Below, in pieces: positions 32,207 through 40,846 of a DNA stretch of 64,000 nt. The notes under the pieces are model-generated. The model saw only the letters and a list, made by a program, of their open reading frames with translations. It did not search any database and was not told the origin of the DNA. The position numbers and the translations under genes were made by a program. Origin of the DNA: Eubacteriales bacterium. Its GTDB lineage: Bacteria > Bacillota > Clostridia > Christensenellales > CAG-138. Position 1 is the first letter of the stretch. Each line of letters starts with the position of its first letter. The stretch spans positions 19,291-83,290 of the forward strand of contig JAJFTI010000010.1 in the NCBI GenBank assembly GCA_021373115.1, written 5' to 3'.

Positions 32207-33586
32207 ATGAAGGACAAACACTTGATCGAACTGATCGACGTATCGAAGGCATACGGCGGGGACGTCGCGCTTTCCCATGTGGATCTCTATATCAAAGACG
32301 GGGAGTTTTTAACGCTGCTCGGCCCTTCCGGCTGCGGCAAGACAACCATGCTCCGCCTGATTGCGGGTTTTATCATGCCGGACGAAGGGCGCATTGAAAT
32401 GGATGGCGTGGATATTGCCAGCACGCCGCCGTATTTACGCAAAGTAAACACCGTCTTTCAGAAATACGCTTTGTTTCCGCACCTGAACGTGTTCGACAAC
32501 ATTGCCTTTGCGCTGAAAATACGGAACGTGGACAAAGCCACCATCGAGAGCAAGGTTGAAAACATGCTCGCCATGGTAAATCTGAAAGGTTACGGCAGCC
32601 GCTATATTGAGCAGCTCTCCGGCGGGCAGCAACAGCGCGTCGCCATTGCGCGCGCGCTGGTCAACGCACCGCAGGTTCTGCTGCTCGACGAACCGCTGGG
32701 CGCGCTCGATCTGAAGCTCCGAAAGGAAATGCAGGTTGAGCTCAAGAACATGCAGCAGCGCCTTGGAATTACGTTTATTTACGTTACCCACGACCAGGAG
32801 GAAGCGCTCACCATGAGCGATACGATCGTGGTGCTCAAGGATGGCGTGATCCAGCAGATCGGCACCCCGACGGACATCTACAACGAACCGAAGAACCCTT
32901 TCGTTGCAGATTTCATCGGCGAAAGCAACATCATCCCCGGCATCATGCTCCAGGACTATAAGGTGCGTATGAACGGCGTGGTCTACGACTGCGTGGATAA
33001 GGGTTTTGGCAAGAACACCGAGGTGGACGTCGTCGTTCGTCCGGAGGACATCGACATCGTTCCTGCGGAGCATGCGCGCGTGGTCGGCAAGGCCGTCTCC
33101 GTCGTCTTTATGGGCGTCCATTACGAGGTGGACGTGGACTGCGGCGGTTACGAGTGGGTCATTCAGACGACGGATTTCGTTGAGCGCGGTCAGGTCGTCG
33201 GCATATCAATTCCGCCGGACGCAATCCATATTATGAAGAAGACGAAGCAAACCAACCTCTTTGACGCGGTTGCGTATCCGGACGACGAAGAGGTCGAGTT
33301 CTGCGGCCATCGCTTTGCCTGCAAGGGGCTGGAGTCGTTTCGAACCAGGGACGAGGTGCTCGTTGCCATCGCCCCGGCGGATGTCCGGCTCGTGCCGCCG
33401 GAGGACACCGAACTCACCGGCGCCGTGAAAGCCTGTATGTTCCTCGGCACGCATTATGAAGTGACCGTTACCTGCGACGAGGAGGATTGGATTGCCTATT
33501 CGCTGGATTACATGGAAGCAGGCGAGGAAATTGGTCTCTCCGTGCCCGCGGACAAGATCGCGGTGAGCGCAAATGAAGCGAACTGA
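32207..33586 (+). CDS. potA: Spermidine/putrescine ABC transporter ATP-binding protein with duplicated C-terminal domain
   Basis: 459 residues, about 100 longer than usual PotA. The ATPase half (1-235) has [35 protein letters not shown] and the switch [15 protein letters not shown] motif. The regulatory half contains two similar TOBE/OB modules: about 270-345 ([26 protein letters not shown]) and about 375-455 ([27 protein letters not shown]). The internal duplication explains the extra length. It energises polyamine uptake with PotB, PotC and PotD. The stop overlaps the potB start by 14 bp. Confidence 0.93.
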   Translation: MKDKHLIELIDVSKAYGGDVALSHVDLYIKDGEFLTLLGPSGCGKTTMLRLIAGFIMPDEGRIEMDGVDIASTPPYLRKVNTVFQKYALFPHLNVFDNIAFALKIRNVDKATIESKVENMLAMVNLKGYGSRYIEQLSGGQQQRVAIARALVNAPQVLLLDEPLGALDLKLRKEMQVELKNMQQRLGITFIYVTHDQEEALTMSDTIVVLKDGVIQQIGTPTDIYNEPKNPFVADFIGESNIIPGIMLQDYKVRMNGVVYDCVDKGFGKNTEVDVVVRPEDIDIVPAEHARVVGKAVSVVFMGVHYEVDVDCGGYEWVIQTTDFVERGQVVGISIPPDAIHIMKKTKQTNLFDAVAYPDDEEVEFCGHRFACKGLESFRTRDEVLVAIAPADVRLVPPEDTELTGAVKACMFLGTHYEVTVTCDEEDWIAYSLDYMEAGEEIGLSVPADKIAVSANEAN

Positions 33587-34400
33587 CGTGAAAAAGCAAA
33601 AAAGCATGACGGGGATGCATATCCGCAGAAGCCTGTTTGCGTTCCCCTATATCGTTTGGATGGCGGTGTTTATCCTCTCGCCCATGCTTCTGATCCTCTA
33701 TTATGCGTTCACGAGTGAAGGCGGCGCAACGCTGGAAAACATCGTTCAGGCTGCAAATTGGGATAATATGCGCGTGCTGCTGGACTCCGTTCGCTTTGCG
33801 CTGTATACGACCGTCCTTTGCCTTCTGCTTGGTTATCCGATTGCCTATCTGCTTTCGCGAATGAAGAAAACAACGGCGGCACTGCTCTCCGTGTTCTTCA
33901 TCGTACCGATGTGGATGAACTTCCTGCTCCGCACCTACGCCTGGAAGGTACTGCTTGGCGCGTTTACAAAGATTCTGTATACCGAAGCGGCGGTGCTGCT
34001 CGGCATGGTCTATAACTTTCTGCCCTTCATGATCCTGCCGATCTATACAACGCTGATCAAGCTCGACAAAAGCTATATCGAAGCCGCGGCGGATCTCGGG
34101 GCAAATCCGGCAACCACGTTTCTTCGAGTAGTGCTGCCGCTTTCCATGTCCGGCATCATCTCCGGTGTGACCATGGTGTTCATCCCCAGCACGACGACAT
34201 TCGCCATTTCGCAGCTGCTTGGCGGCGGCAAGACGATGCTCTACGGCGACCTGATCTATATGAAGTTCATCACGGAACAGTCCTGGAACGCGGGCAGCGC
34301 GCTTTCGATCATCCTGCTGGTGTTCGTTCTGCTCTCCATGACGTTTATGAAGAAAGCGGAGCGAAAAACCAGCGACGAAGGAGGCGGCAGACTATGGTAA
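33573..34400 (+). CDS. potB: Spermidine/putrescine ABC transporter permease PotB
   Basis: 275 residues with about six membrane helices and the permease-ATPase coupling loop [22 protein letters not shown]. The first helix follows [24 protein letters not shown]. Together with PotC it forms the membrane channel. An ATG further in (MTGMHIRR) is a possible alternative start, since the annotated one overlaps potA by 14 bp. It overlaps potC by 7 bp. Confidence 0.92.
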   Translation: MKRTDVKKQKSMTGMHIRRSLFAFPYIVWMAVFILSPMLLILYYAFTSEGGATLENIVQAANWDNMRVLLDSVRFALYTTVLCLLLGYPIAYLLSRMKKTTAALLSVFFIVPMWMNFLLRTYAWKVLLGAFTKILYTEAAVLLGMVYNFLPFMILPIYTTLIKLDKSYIEAAADLGANPATTFLRVVLPLSMSGIISGVTMVFIPSTTTFAISQLLGGGKTMLYGDLIYMKFITEQSWNAGSALSIILLVFVLLSMTFMKKAERKTSDEGGGRLW

Positions 34401-35203
34401 ACCGCCTGAAAAAGTTCTTTGCCGGCACGTATCTGGGACTCATGCTTGTATTCCTCTATGCGCCGATCCTGATTTTGATCGTCTTTTCCTTTAACCAGAG
34501 CAAGACGCTCGGCAACTGGACGGGATTCACTTTTAACTGGTATGCGCAGCTCTTTTCCACGCCGGAGATTACGGACGCGCTGATCGTTACCCTCTCCGTC
34601 GCCGCGATTTCGTCCGTTGTCGCAACCGTTCTCGGGACGCTTGCCGCCATCGGCCTGCACGCTATGAAACGCCGCGACCGGCTCCTGCTGGAGAATATTT
34701 CGCAGCTGCCAATGGTCAACCCGGACCTCGTCACCGGCATTTCACTGATGCTGCTGTTCCTCTTCGTCGGCTTTCGGGACGGGTATACGCGCCTGTTGAT
34801 CGCGCATATCACGTTCAACCTGCCGTATGTCATCTTCTCCGTTCTGCCGAAGCTGCGGCAGAGTTCGGACATGCTCTATGAAGCCGCGCTCGACCTCGGC
34901 TGTACGCCAATGCAGGCGATCCAGAAGGTGGTGATTCCGGATATCATGCCAGGCATCGTCTCCGGGCTCATCATGGCGTTTACGCTCTCGCTGGATGATT
35001 TCGTCATCAGTTTCTTTGCCGGAAACGGCGTGGACAACCTTTCGATGTATATCTACGCTTCCGCTCGCCGCGGCGTGAATCCCGCGCTTTCGACCATTAT
35101 CTTCGTCCCGGTGGTCACGCTGCTCCTAATCGTGAACCTCAAGAGCATTCGCGAGGAACGCAACGCGGAACTGCAAAGCCGCAAGGTCGATATGAAGCGA
35201 TAG
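34394..35203 (+). CDS. potC: Spermidine/putrescine ABC transporter permease PotC
   Basis: 269 residues with about six membrane helices. Typical PotC features: YLGLMLVFLYAPILILIVFSF at the N-terminus, the EAA loop LYEAALDLGCTPMQAIQKVVIP and FTLSLDDFVISFFAG, the conserved motif of polyamine permeases. Ribosome site AAGGAGG precedes it, inside the end of potB, implying coupled translation. Confidence 0.93.
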   Translation: MVNRLKKFFAGTYLGLMLVFLYAPILILIVFSFNQSKTLGNWTGFTFNWYAQLFSTPEITDALIVTLSVAAISSVVATVLGTLAAIGLHAMKRRDRLLLENISQLPMVNPDLVTGISLMLLFLFVGFRDGYTRLLIAHITFNLPYVIFSVLPKLRQSSDMLYEAALDLGCTPMQAIQKVVIPDIMPGIVSGLIMAFTLSLDDFVISFFAGNGVDNLSMYIYASARRGVNPALSTIIFVPVVTLLLIVNLKSIREERNAELQSRKVDMKR

Positions 35204-35245
35204 TTCCTGATTCCCGATCCATTAACCACAGGAGGTAACAAAACT

Positions 35246-36292
35246 ATGAAAACATCCCAAAAAATCGTCTGCCTTGCACTCGCGCTGTTGCTGTCGCTTT
35301 CGTGCTTTGCCTGCGGCGGCAAAAGCGCAAAAGTAACGCTCAACGTGCTCAACTGGGGCGACTATATCGACCCCACCCTGTTGCGCCAGTTTGAGGACGA
35401 AACCGGCATCGCGATCAAGTATACCACCATGACCAGCAACGAAGAGATGCTCGTTAAGCTCGCTTCGGCGGATAACATTTACGACGTCTGCTTCCCTTCG
35501 GACTACATTATCGAAAAATTGATTGCGGACGATCTGCTCTACCCGATCAATCAGGACAATATCCCGAACCTGAAAAACATCGACCCGCGTTTTCTGGATC
35601 TTTCGTTCGATCCGGGCAATACCTACAGTGTGCCTTACATGTGGGGTACGGTCGGTATTCTTTATAATAAAACAATGGTGAGCGATCCCGTGGACAGCTG
35701 GAACATCCTGTGGGATGCGAAGTATACCGGCGAGATTCTCATGTACGACAGCATGCGCGATACCATCGGCATTACGCTCAAAAAGCTGGGCTACGACATC
35801 AACACCCGCAACGAAGCGGATATTCAGGCCGCGCAGGACGCGCTGATTGCGCAGAAGCCGCTCGTTCGCGCCTATCTGACGGACGATATCAAGATGGAGC
35901 TGATCAACGGCAGCGCAGCCATGGGCGTTGTATACTCCGGCGACGCGGTCTATTGCATCGGCGAAAATCCGGATCTGGCATACGTCGTGCCGAAGGAAGG
36001 CAGCAACGTCTGGTTCGACAATATTATCATTCCGAAAACTTCAACGCACACCGCCGAAGCGGAAGCATTCATCAACTTCCTCTGCGACGCGAAGGTTGCC
36101 GCGCAGAACTCGGACTACATCGGCTATTCCACACCGAACGCGGCAGGCCTTGCGCTTATGGGTTCGGACTATATCGACGACCCGACCTATAATCCCCCGC
36201 AGGAGGTTCTCGACCGCTGCCAGATCTATCACGATCTCGGCGATTTCGTCAAAGTCTTTTCGGACGCCTGGACAAAGATCAAAGCAGCCTAA
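35246..36292 (+). CDS. potD: Spermidine/putrescine-binding lipoprotein PotD
   Basis: 348 residues. Signal peptide with lipobox LSCFAC (Cys 23). The mature part begins VTLNVLNWGDYIDPTLLRQFEDETGI, the hallmark of PotD/PotF, and contains VPYMWGTVGILYNKTMV and the C-terminal YNPPQEVLDRCQIYHDLG. It captures extracellular polyamines. A GGAGG site precedes the ATG. The operon closes at the hairpin 36309. Confidence 0.94.
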   Translation: MKTSQKIVCLALALLLSLSCFACGGKSAKVTLNVLNWGDYIDPTLLRQFEDETGIAIKYTTMTSNEEMLVKLASADNIYDVCFPSDYIIEKLIADDLLYPINQDNIPNLKNIDPRFLDLSFDPGNTYSVPYMWGTVGILYNKTMVSDPVDSWNILWDAKYTGEILMYDSMRDTIGITLKKLGYDINTRNEADIQAAQDALIAQKPLVRAYLTDDIKMELINGSAAMGVVYSGDAVYCIGENPDLAYVVPKEGSNVWFDNIIIPKTSTHTAEAEAFINFLCDAKVAAQNSDYIGYSTPNAAGLALMGSDYIDDPTYNPPQEVLDRCQIYHDLGDFVKVFSDAWTKIKAA

Positions 36293-36308
36293 CAACGGCA
36301 GCATGCAA

Positions 36309-36345
36309 AAAGAGCGGATCATGATGATCCGCTCTTTCTCGTTTG
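36309..36345. terminator. Terminator of the pot operon
   Basis: Twelve-bp stem AAGAGCGGATC/GATCCGCTCTT with loop ATGAT, then TTTCTCGTTTGC. It lies between convergent genes and carries A residues on the other side, so it may serve both. Confidence 0.85.
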
Positions 36346-36353
36346 CTTTCGCT

Positions 36354-37718
36354 TTATTTCACGTCTCTGGCCAGTTCGTCCGCGGCGATGGCCTCCAGTT
36401 CTTCGTTGCTCATCACCGTCGTCCGGCAGGCTTCGTAGAGTGTGTCGATCCGTTCCTTGATGGCCGAAACGACCGGATTACGTTTGTCAATCGCAAGCCC
36501 CATGTGCGTATTCATCCAGTAGGCAATGCCCGCCGTACCGCTGTGCGCGTCCACCATGACCTCCGCAGGGCGGTTGAGGATCTTGCCGGTATCGAAAATG
36601 CTGTAGATCCGCTCATCCTTGAGCAGGCCGTCCGCATGGATCCCCGCGCGCGTCGAATTGAAGTTTTTGCCGACAAACGGAGTCATCGGCGGAATGTCGT
36701 AGCCGATTTCCTTTTCAAAATACTCGGCAATCTGCGTAATCACTTCCAGATTCATTCCATCCGCCGAACCGCGCAGCTGGCAGTATTCCATTACCATGCC
36801 TTCCAGCGGGCAGTTGCCGGTGCGCTCGCCAATACCAAGCAGCGAGCAGTTCGCGGCGGAAGCGCCGTAAAGCCAAGCGGCGGCTGCATTGGAAACGGCC
36901 TTGTAGAAGTCGTTGTGCCCATGCCATTCCAGCAGTGAGCTCGGCACGTTGCCATAGTGCCGCAGGCCGTAAATAATGCCGGGAACGCTCCTCGGCATAC
37001 TCGCGCCGGGATACGCAACGCCGAGGCCAAGCGTGTCGCAGCAGCGAATCTTGATCGGTATCCCCGCCTCTTCGGAGAGCTGTGCCAGCGCATGCGCAAA
37101 CGGAACGACAAAGCCGTAGAAATCCGCGCGCGTAATATCTTCAAAGTGGCAGCGGGGTACGATGCCACGGTCGAGCGCCATTTTGACCACGCCAAGGTAC
37201 TTATCCATCGCCTGTTTGCGGGTCAGGTTCATTTTATTGAAAATATGATAATCCGAACAGGAAACGAGAATGCCCGTCTCACGGACGCCCAGCTCCTTGA
37301 CGAGCTGGAAATCGCTTTCGGTTGCCCGAATCCAGGTTGTAATCTCCGGGAAACGGTAGCCGCGTTCCTGGCACATGGAGAGCGCCTGCCGGTCCTGCTG
37401 GCTGTAAACAAAAAACTCGCATTGGCGAATCAGCCCGTTCGGCCCTCCGAGATCATGCATCAGGTCGTAAAGCCGCAGGACTTGTTCGCTTGTAAACGGC
37501 GCGCGGCTCTGCTGGCCGTCCCGGAAGGTGGTATCGGTCATCCAAATATCCTTCGGCATGCGCATGGGAACAAGCCGTTGGTTGAACGCGATCTTCGGAA
37601 TCTCATCGAACGTGAAAATCTCCGGGAACAAATTTGCCTCCGGCACATCCTGCACTTCATATTCATAGTAATTTTCGCGCAGCAGGTTCGTGTGGTCATC
37701 GAAAACGATTTTGCTCAT
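36354..37718 (-). CDS. DRE-TIM metallolyase, Re-citrate synthase / isopropylmalate synthase-like
   Basis: 454 residues from ATG 37718 (AGGAGGGG 4 nt upstream). The HMGL-like catalytic motifs are intact: TDTTFRDGQQSRAPFT (DRE-type Arg-Asp), SDYHIFNKM, the metal-site H-G-H in LEWHGHNDFYKA and LGIGERTGNCPLEG. Length and the N-terminal extension before the barrel match the clostridial enzymes once annotated as isopropylmalate or homocitrate synthase, one of which was shown to be a Re-face citrate synthase. No leucine-feedback domain is present, and no leu genes are nearby, so citrate synthase is favoured but not proven. Confidence 0.75.
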   Translation of the reverse strand: MSKIVFDDHTNLLRENYYEYEVQDVPEANLFPEIFTFDEIPKIAFNQRLVPMRMPKDIWMTDTTFRDGQQSRAPFTSEQVLRLYDLMHDLGGPNGLIRQCEFFVYSQQDRQALSMCQERGYRFPEITTWIRATESDFQLVKELGVRETGILVSCSDYHIFNKMNLTRKQAMDKYLGVVKMALDRGIVPRCHFEDITRADFYGFVVPFAHALAQLSEEAGIPIKIRCCDTLGLGVAYPGASMPRSVPGIIYGLRHYGNVPSSLLEWHGHNDFYKAVSNAAAAWLYGASAANCSLLGIGERTGNCPLEGMVMEYCQLRGSADGMNLEVITQIAEYFEKEIGYDIPPMTPFVGKNFNSTRAGIHADGLLKDERIYSIFDTGKILNRPAEVMVDAHSGTAGIAYWMNTHMGLAIDKRNPVVSAIKERIDTLYEACRTTVMSNEELEAIAADELARDVK

Positions 37719-37735
37719 TGTTCCCCTCCTGTGTG

Positions 37736-37759
37736 GCATGCTTGCATGCTTGTATACAA
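37736..37759. promoter_or_regulatory. Palindromic operator and tandem octamers in the leader
   Basis: TTGTATACAA (37750-37759) is a perfect 10-bp palindrome just downstream of the predicted start site, typical of GntR-type operators. Two tandem copies of GCATGCTT (37736-37751) abut it. Together they suggest repression of the gene by an unlinked regulator. Confidence 0.5.
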
Positions 37760-37772
37760 TAATTTAGGCACT

Positions 37773-37802
37773 ATTATATCAACCTCTTTGGAAGGCTGTC
37801 AA
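37773..37802 (-). promoter_or_regulatory. Strong promoter of the Re-citrate-synthase-like gene
   Basis: Minus-strand TTGACA (37797-37802), 18-bp spacer, TATAAT (37773-37778), both perfect. Confidence 0.8.
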
Positions 37803-37943
37803 GACGCAAACCGATGTTTTTCGCAAAATATCCAGTATTTTTGCATAGTCTTGCATGTATATTTCGTGCTATAAAAACGAACGGACCATCTAGTACAAAT
37901 CGTGAAGAAAGCGCGAACGTTCTGTTGATATTTCCCAATTACG

Positions 37944-37972
37944 TTGACACGTGAAGAATCCATTTCTATACT
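37944..37972 (+). promoter_or_regulatory. Promoter of the DUF4230 gene
   Basis: TTGACA (37944-37949), 17-bp spacer, TATACT (37967-37972). The leader is about 43 nt. The 303-bp divergent gap 37719-38021 contains only the two promoters and the operator described. Confidence 0.75.
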
Positions 37973-38021
37973 GATGATATCATCCTTTCTATTGTGAATC
38001 CTTGACCAGGAGGTTGTGTCC

Positions 38022-38855
38022 ATGTCCGATTTAAATCGCAACGGTACAGACCAGCCGCAGGACAGCGCCCGTTCATCCGCTCTTCGCGCGGAGGCGGAGC
38101 GCCACAGCCACCGCTTTCACCCGGATCAGCCAACCGGCAGTCTGGAGCCGGAAGTGCCGCGTCGCTTCCGCTTACGAAAGCTGAAATGGATCCTTCGCGG
38201 ACTGCTTCTGCTGGCAATCCTGATTGCGGCGCTGTTTTTTATCCCCCGGATCAAAGCGTTCTTTTCGCCGAAAATCGATTTTTCCGCGCCGGATTCCCTG
38301 TCCGGGCTGTTGCCGGATGAAACCATGGGGTATAACAAAATCGATTTTTCCAATGCCATTCTAGGCGAATCTCGTGAAAAAAGCGATTTTGTGGTGCTGG
38401 AGCAGGACGTTACCGTGACCTCACGCGTATCGCAGGCGCTGGCAAATCTCGCGCTGTTTGAAAAGTCGCAGGTCATCCGCTCCTATGGCACCGGGGTATA
38501 TACGGTTGATCTTTCCAAGCTGTCCGCAAAAGACGTGACTGTGGACGAAGCGCTCTCCTCGGTCGCCATCTCCATTCCGCACGCCGCACTTGCGTACGTA
38601 ACGGTCGATCTCGAAAAAACGGAATATGAGGAAACAAAAAAAGCGCTCTTTGCGTTCGGCGAAATTAAACTGACCGGCGAACAGGCAAATCTGCTTGAGC
38701 AAAATATCGAGGATTCCATGCGTGAACAGCTCGCCGCCGAAGAAATGCTGCAAAAGGCGGATGCGCACGCGCTGTCCCAGGTGCAGGCGCTGTTCGACCC
38801 TATCGTAAAATCCGTTGCTTCCAACTACATCGTTGTCGTCGTATTCGGCTCCTGA
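38022..38855 (+). CDS. DUF4230 domain membrane protein
   Basis: 277 residues from ATG 38022, 8 nt after AGGAGG. A hydrophilic, His/Arg-rich cytoplasmic N-terminus (about 1-50), one membrane helix (about 58-77, GLLLLAILIAALFFIP) and an extracytoplasmic DUF4230 domain with repeated beta pattern (FVVLEQDVTVTSRVSQAL, YTVDLSKLSAKDVTV, HAALAYVTVDLEKTEYEE). The family is widespread and uncharacterised. Its own promoter and terminator make it monocistronic. Confidence 0.8.
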   Translation: MSDLNRNGTDQPQDSARSSALRAEAERHSHRFHPDQPTGSLEPEVPRRFRLRKLKWILRGLLLLAILIAALFFIPRIKAFFSPKIDFSAPDSLSGLLPDETMGYNKIDFSNAILGESREKSDFVVLEQDVTVTSRVSQALANLALFEKSQVIRSYGTGVYTVDLSKLSAKDVTVDEALSSVAISIPHAALAYVTVDLEKTEYEETKKALFAFGEIKLTGEQANLLEQNIEDSMREQLAAEEMLQKADAHALSQVQALFDPIVKSVASNYIVVVVFGS

Positions 38856-38885
38856 GCAACTTTTTGCTAATTCGCAAGCAACGCA

Positions 38886-38920
38886 AAAAGCCGTACCCGC
38901 TCTCTGGCGGGCACGGCTTT
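38886..38920. terminator. Terminator between DUF4230 and the sensor-like gene
   Basis: Stem AAAGCCGTACCCGC/GCGGGCACGGCTTT with one A-C mismatch, then TGTTTATTTAT. It lies between convergent genes; the A-run at 38886 supports function on the minus strand too. Confidence 0.75.
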
Positions 38921-38933
38921 GTTTATTTATGCC

Positions 38934-40094
38934 TCACTCTACCATCTGTTCAAACGATTCTTCCCCGCCCTGAGAACCGCCGTCAGGCGGTTTTTTTCGC
39001 CCCGTACGTTTGATCTGCCGCGGCGCGCGCTTCTTTGCGCGCTCGTGCTGCGTTTCGATTTCACGTTCTTCCGCGCTCTCCGGCAGGTCTCCCCTTCGGC
39101 CCCGATCCTTTTTCGGAATCGCAATGTCTGGTTCCGTATCCGCCGCCTCGTCCGCACCCGTTTCATCCAGAACAACGACAGGCTCCAGCCGGAGCAGATA
39201 AGAAGCGATTCCGCAAATAACGGCGCAAACCGCGATTACCCCGAAAGCGGCCAGTGCCGCGTTTCGCATCCGGTAAACGTCCGCGGTTGTACGCGCGGCA
39301 ATCAGCGTAGCTCCGTCCTGCGTTTGGCGAATGCAGAGGCAGCCTTTGTCATAAAAAGCGCCGTCCGCTCCGCCGGCGGTGGATTCAAATACCAAATCGC
39401 CGTTATAGGGTAACTTCGAAAGCAACTCGTTCGTGCTGGATTTTTCCAACGCGTCGTCCACAAACGGATCGTCCCGCGTGAGCAGAACAAACCCGTCAAT
39501 ATCGGTTCTTCCGGCGCAGGCGTAGAGCAGGCTGCGATCCGCAGCGTCCGTTTGCAGCAGCTCTGCAGCCGGATCGTCCGCCGCAGCCATCGCCCAGCCA
39601 AACGATTCGTCATCCGCAAGCGACAATCCCACTCGCGCCGCATCCGAGGAGGCAATCAGTTCGCCCTGCAGGTTCGCAACATCGATTCGGTCAACCGAGA
39701 GCTGACTGCAAAACGCATTCAGCGCGTCGGTCTGCAAAAGGGAATCGTCGTACTCCAGAAAACGAACAATCGCGTGCGCCTTGCTCATCAGGTTTTCTTC
39801 TTCCGCCGCAACAACGGGATCCGCATAGGTTTTCCCTTCGCGAACGGTCGTAAACGCCTGCTCCAGCAGAAGTGAAAGCTCGCTTTTCGCGCGCGTTTCC
39901 TCGCGCCGCGAGAGTGGAACAAACGCAATTGCAATTCCGGTTGCCAGGATACCGGCCAGAATCAGCACGAGCCAGTTGCGTAAAAACCGAACCATTCGTA
40001 ACCCTGTCTTTCTTTGCGACTTTGCATGCTGCCGACTCGCCGGTTGCTCTTCTTGATTCGCGTTGATCCGGCGGTTTGCAGCTTCGCTTTCCAT
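38934..40094 (-). CDS. Two-helix membrane protein with extracytoplasmic sensor-like domain
   Basis: 386 residues. A basic N-terminus, membrane helix about 35-56 (NWLVLILAGILATGIAIAFVP), an outer domain of about 220 residues with a PAS/Cache-like alternation (RIDVANLQGELIASSDAARVG, DIDGFVLLTRDDPF), a second helix about 285-305, and a highly charged C-terminal tail of about 80 residues. No kinase, cyclase, EAL, HD or methyl-accepting domain follows, unlike normal Cache receptors. The operon continues upstream with CvpA (40113-40820) and a DUF5711-like protein. Function unknown. Confidence 0.6.
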   Translation of the reverse strand: MESEAANRRINANQEEQPASRQHAKSQRKTGLRMVRFLRNWLVLILAGILATGIAIAFVPLSRREETRAKSELSLLLEQAFTTVREGKTYADPVVAAEEENLMSKAHAIVRFLEYDDSLLQTDALNAFCSQLSVDRIDVANLQGELIASSDAARVGLSLADDESFGWAMAAADDPAAELLQTDAADRSLLYACAGRTDIDGFVLLTRDDPFVDDALEKSSTNELLSKLPYNGDLVFESTAGGADGAFYDKGCLCIRQTQDGATLIAARTTADVYRMRNAALAAFGVIAVCAVICGIASYLLRLEPVVVLDETGADEAADTEPDIAIPKKDRGRRGDLPESAEEREIETQHERAKKRAPRQIKRTGRKKPPDGGSQGGEESFEQMVE

Positions 40095-40112
40095 CTTGCC
40101 TTCGGTAAACGA

Positions 40113-40820
40113 TTACGTAGAAGGGATGATCCCCAGCAGAAAATTCGCTTTATAGAAGAAATCGCCAAAAAACGATTCGCTGATAAATTCGTAGAGTTTC
40201 GGCAGCACCGTCAGCAGAACAGGTACGATTAGAAAAATCACAAACAGCATCAGCACGCCGTGAATCAGCCCCAGCCCCGCGCCAATCGCGCCGTCCCCGC
40301 GGGACAGGATAGGAAAGCCGCCGCGCCCGTATTCCACACCGCGAATCAGAAATCCAAGGATGAGCCGAACGATGGTAAAAACGATGATCAGCGCCAGTAT
40401 GTTAATAACCACGCAAACGATCGTCTGATTGAAATAATCGCCCAACGTGGTTACCCCGCTGTCGCGGAACGCTTCAGAGGCGATGTTCTTGATCACGCAG
40501 CGATTCATCGGCAGCGGCATATCCGCGTTTTGCAGAACATTGTGCAGCTGATCGGAAGAAATGCTTGAAATCGGCGCGCGCGTTAACTCCACGTCGGTCA
40601 AGGCCACGTATTCCGACCCTTCCGTGTAATAGAGCATCATGTTAAACAAATCCGCGCTGCCTTTGACAAAGCCGGAAACAACCGGAATAAGAATTCTGCC
40701 AAACAAAAGCGCAGCAACCGTCGCGCCTATGTTTAAAACGGTATTGACGAACCCGCGGTACATACCGCCCAGGATCGTAATTGCCAGAATCAGCAGAATC
40801 GCAATGTCGATGAAGTTCAT
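40113..40820 (-). CDS. CvpA family membrane protein
   Basis: 235 residues, about four to five membrane helices. The N-terminal block MNFIDIAILLILAITILGGMYRGFVNTVLNIGA is typical of CvpA, a family named after colicin V production and involved in envelope stress. It has an extended loop (about 75-130). It is between the sensor-like gene and the DUF5711-like gene, 18 and 26 bp apart, so these three form one transcription unit. Confidence 0.8.
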   Translation of the reverse strand: MNFIDIAILLILAITILGGMYRGFVNTVLNIGATVAALLFGRILIPVVSGFVKGSADLFNMMLYYTEGSEYVALTDVELTRAPISSISSDQLHNVLQNADMPLPMNRCVIKNIASEAFRDSGVTTLGDYFNQTIVCVVINILALIIVFTIVRLILGFLIRGVEYGRGGFPILSRGDGAIGAGLGLIHGVLMLFVIFLIVPVLLTVLPKLYEFISESFFGDFFYKANFLLGIIPST

Positions 40821-40846
40821 TTCTAACCCTTCTTCGCCTTTGCCCG

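Noticed and set aside
37719..38021. T-box or riboswitch in front of the citrate-synthase-like gene
   Set aside because: No T-box specifier or antiterminator pattern, only a promoter, a palindrome and short octamer repeats in a short leader.
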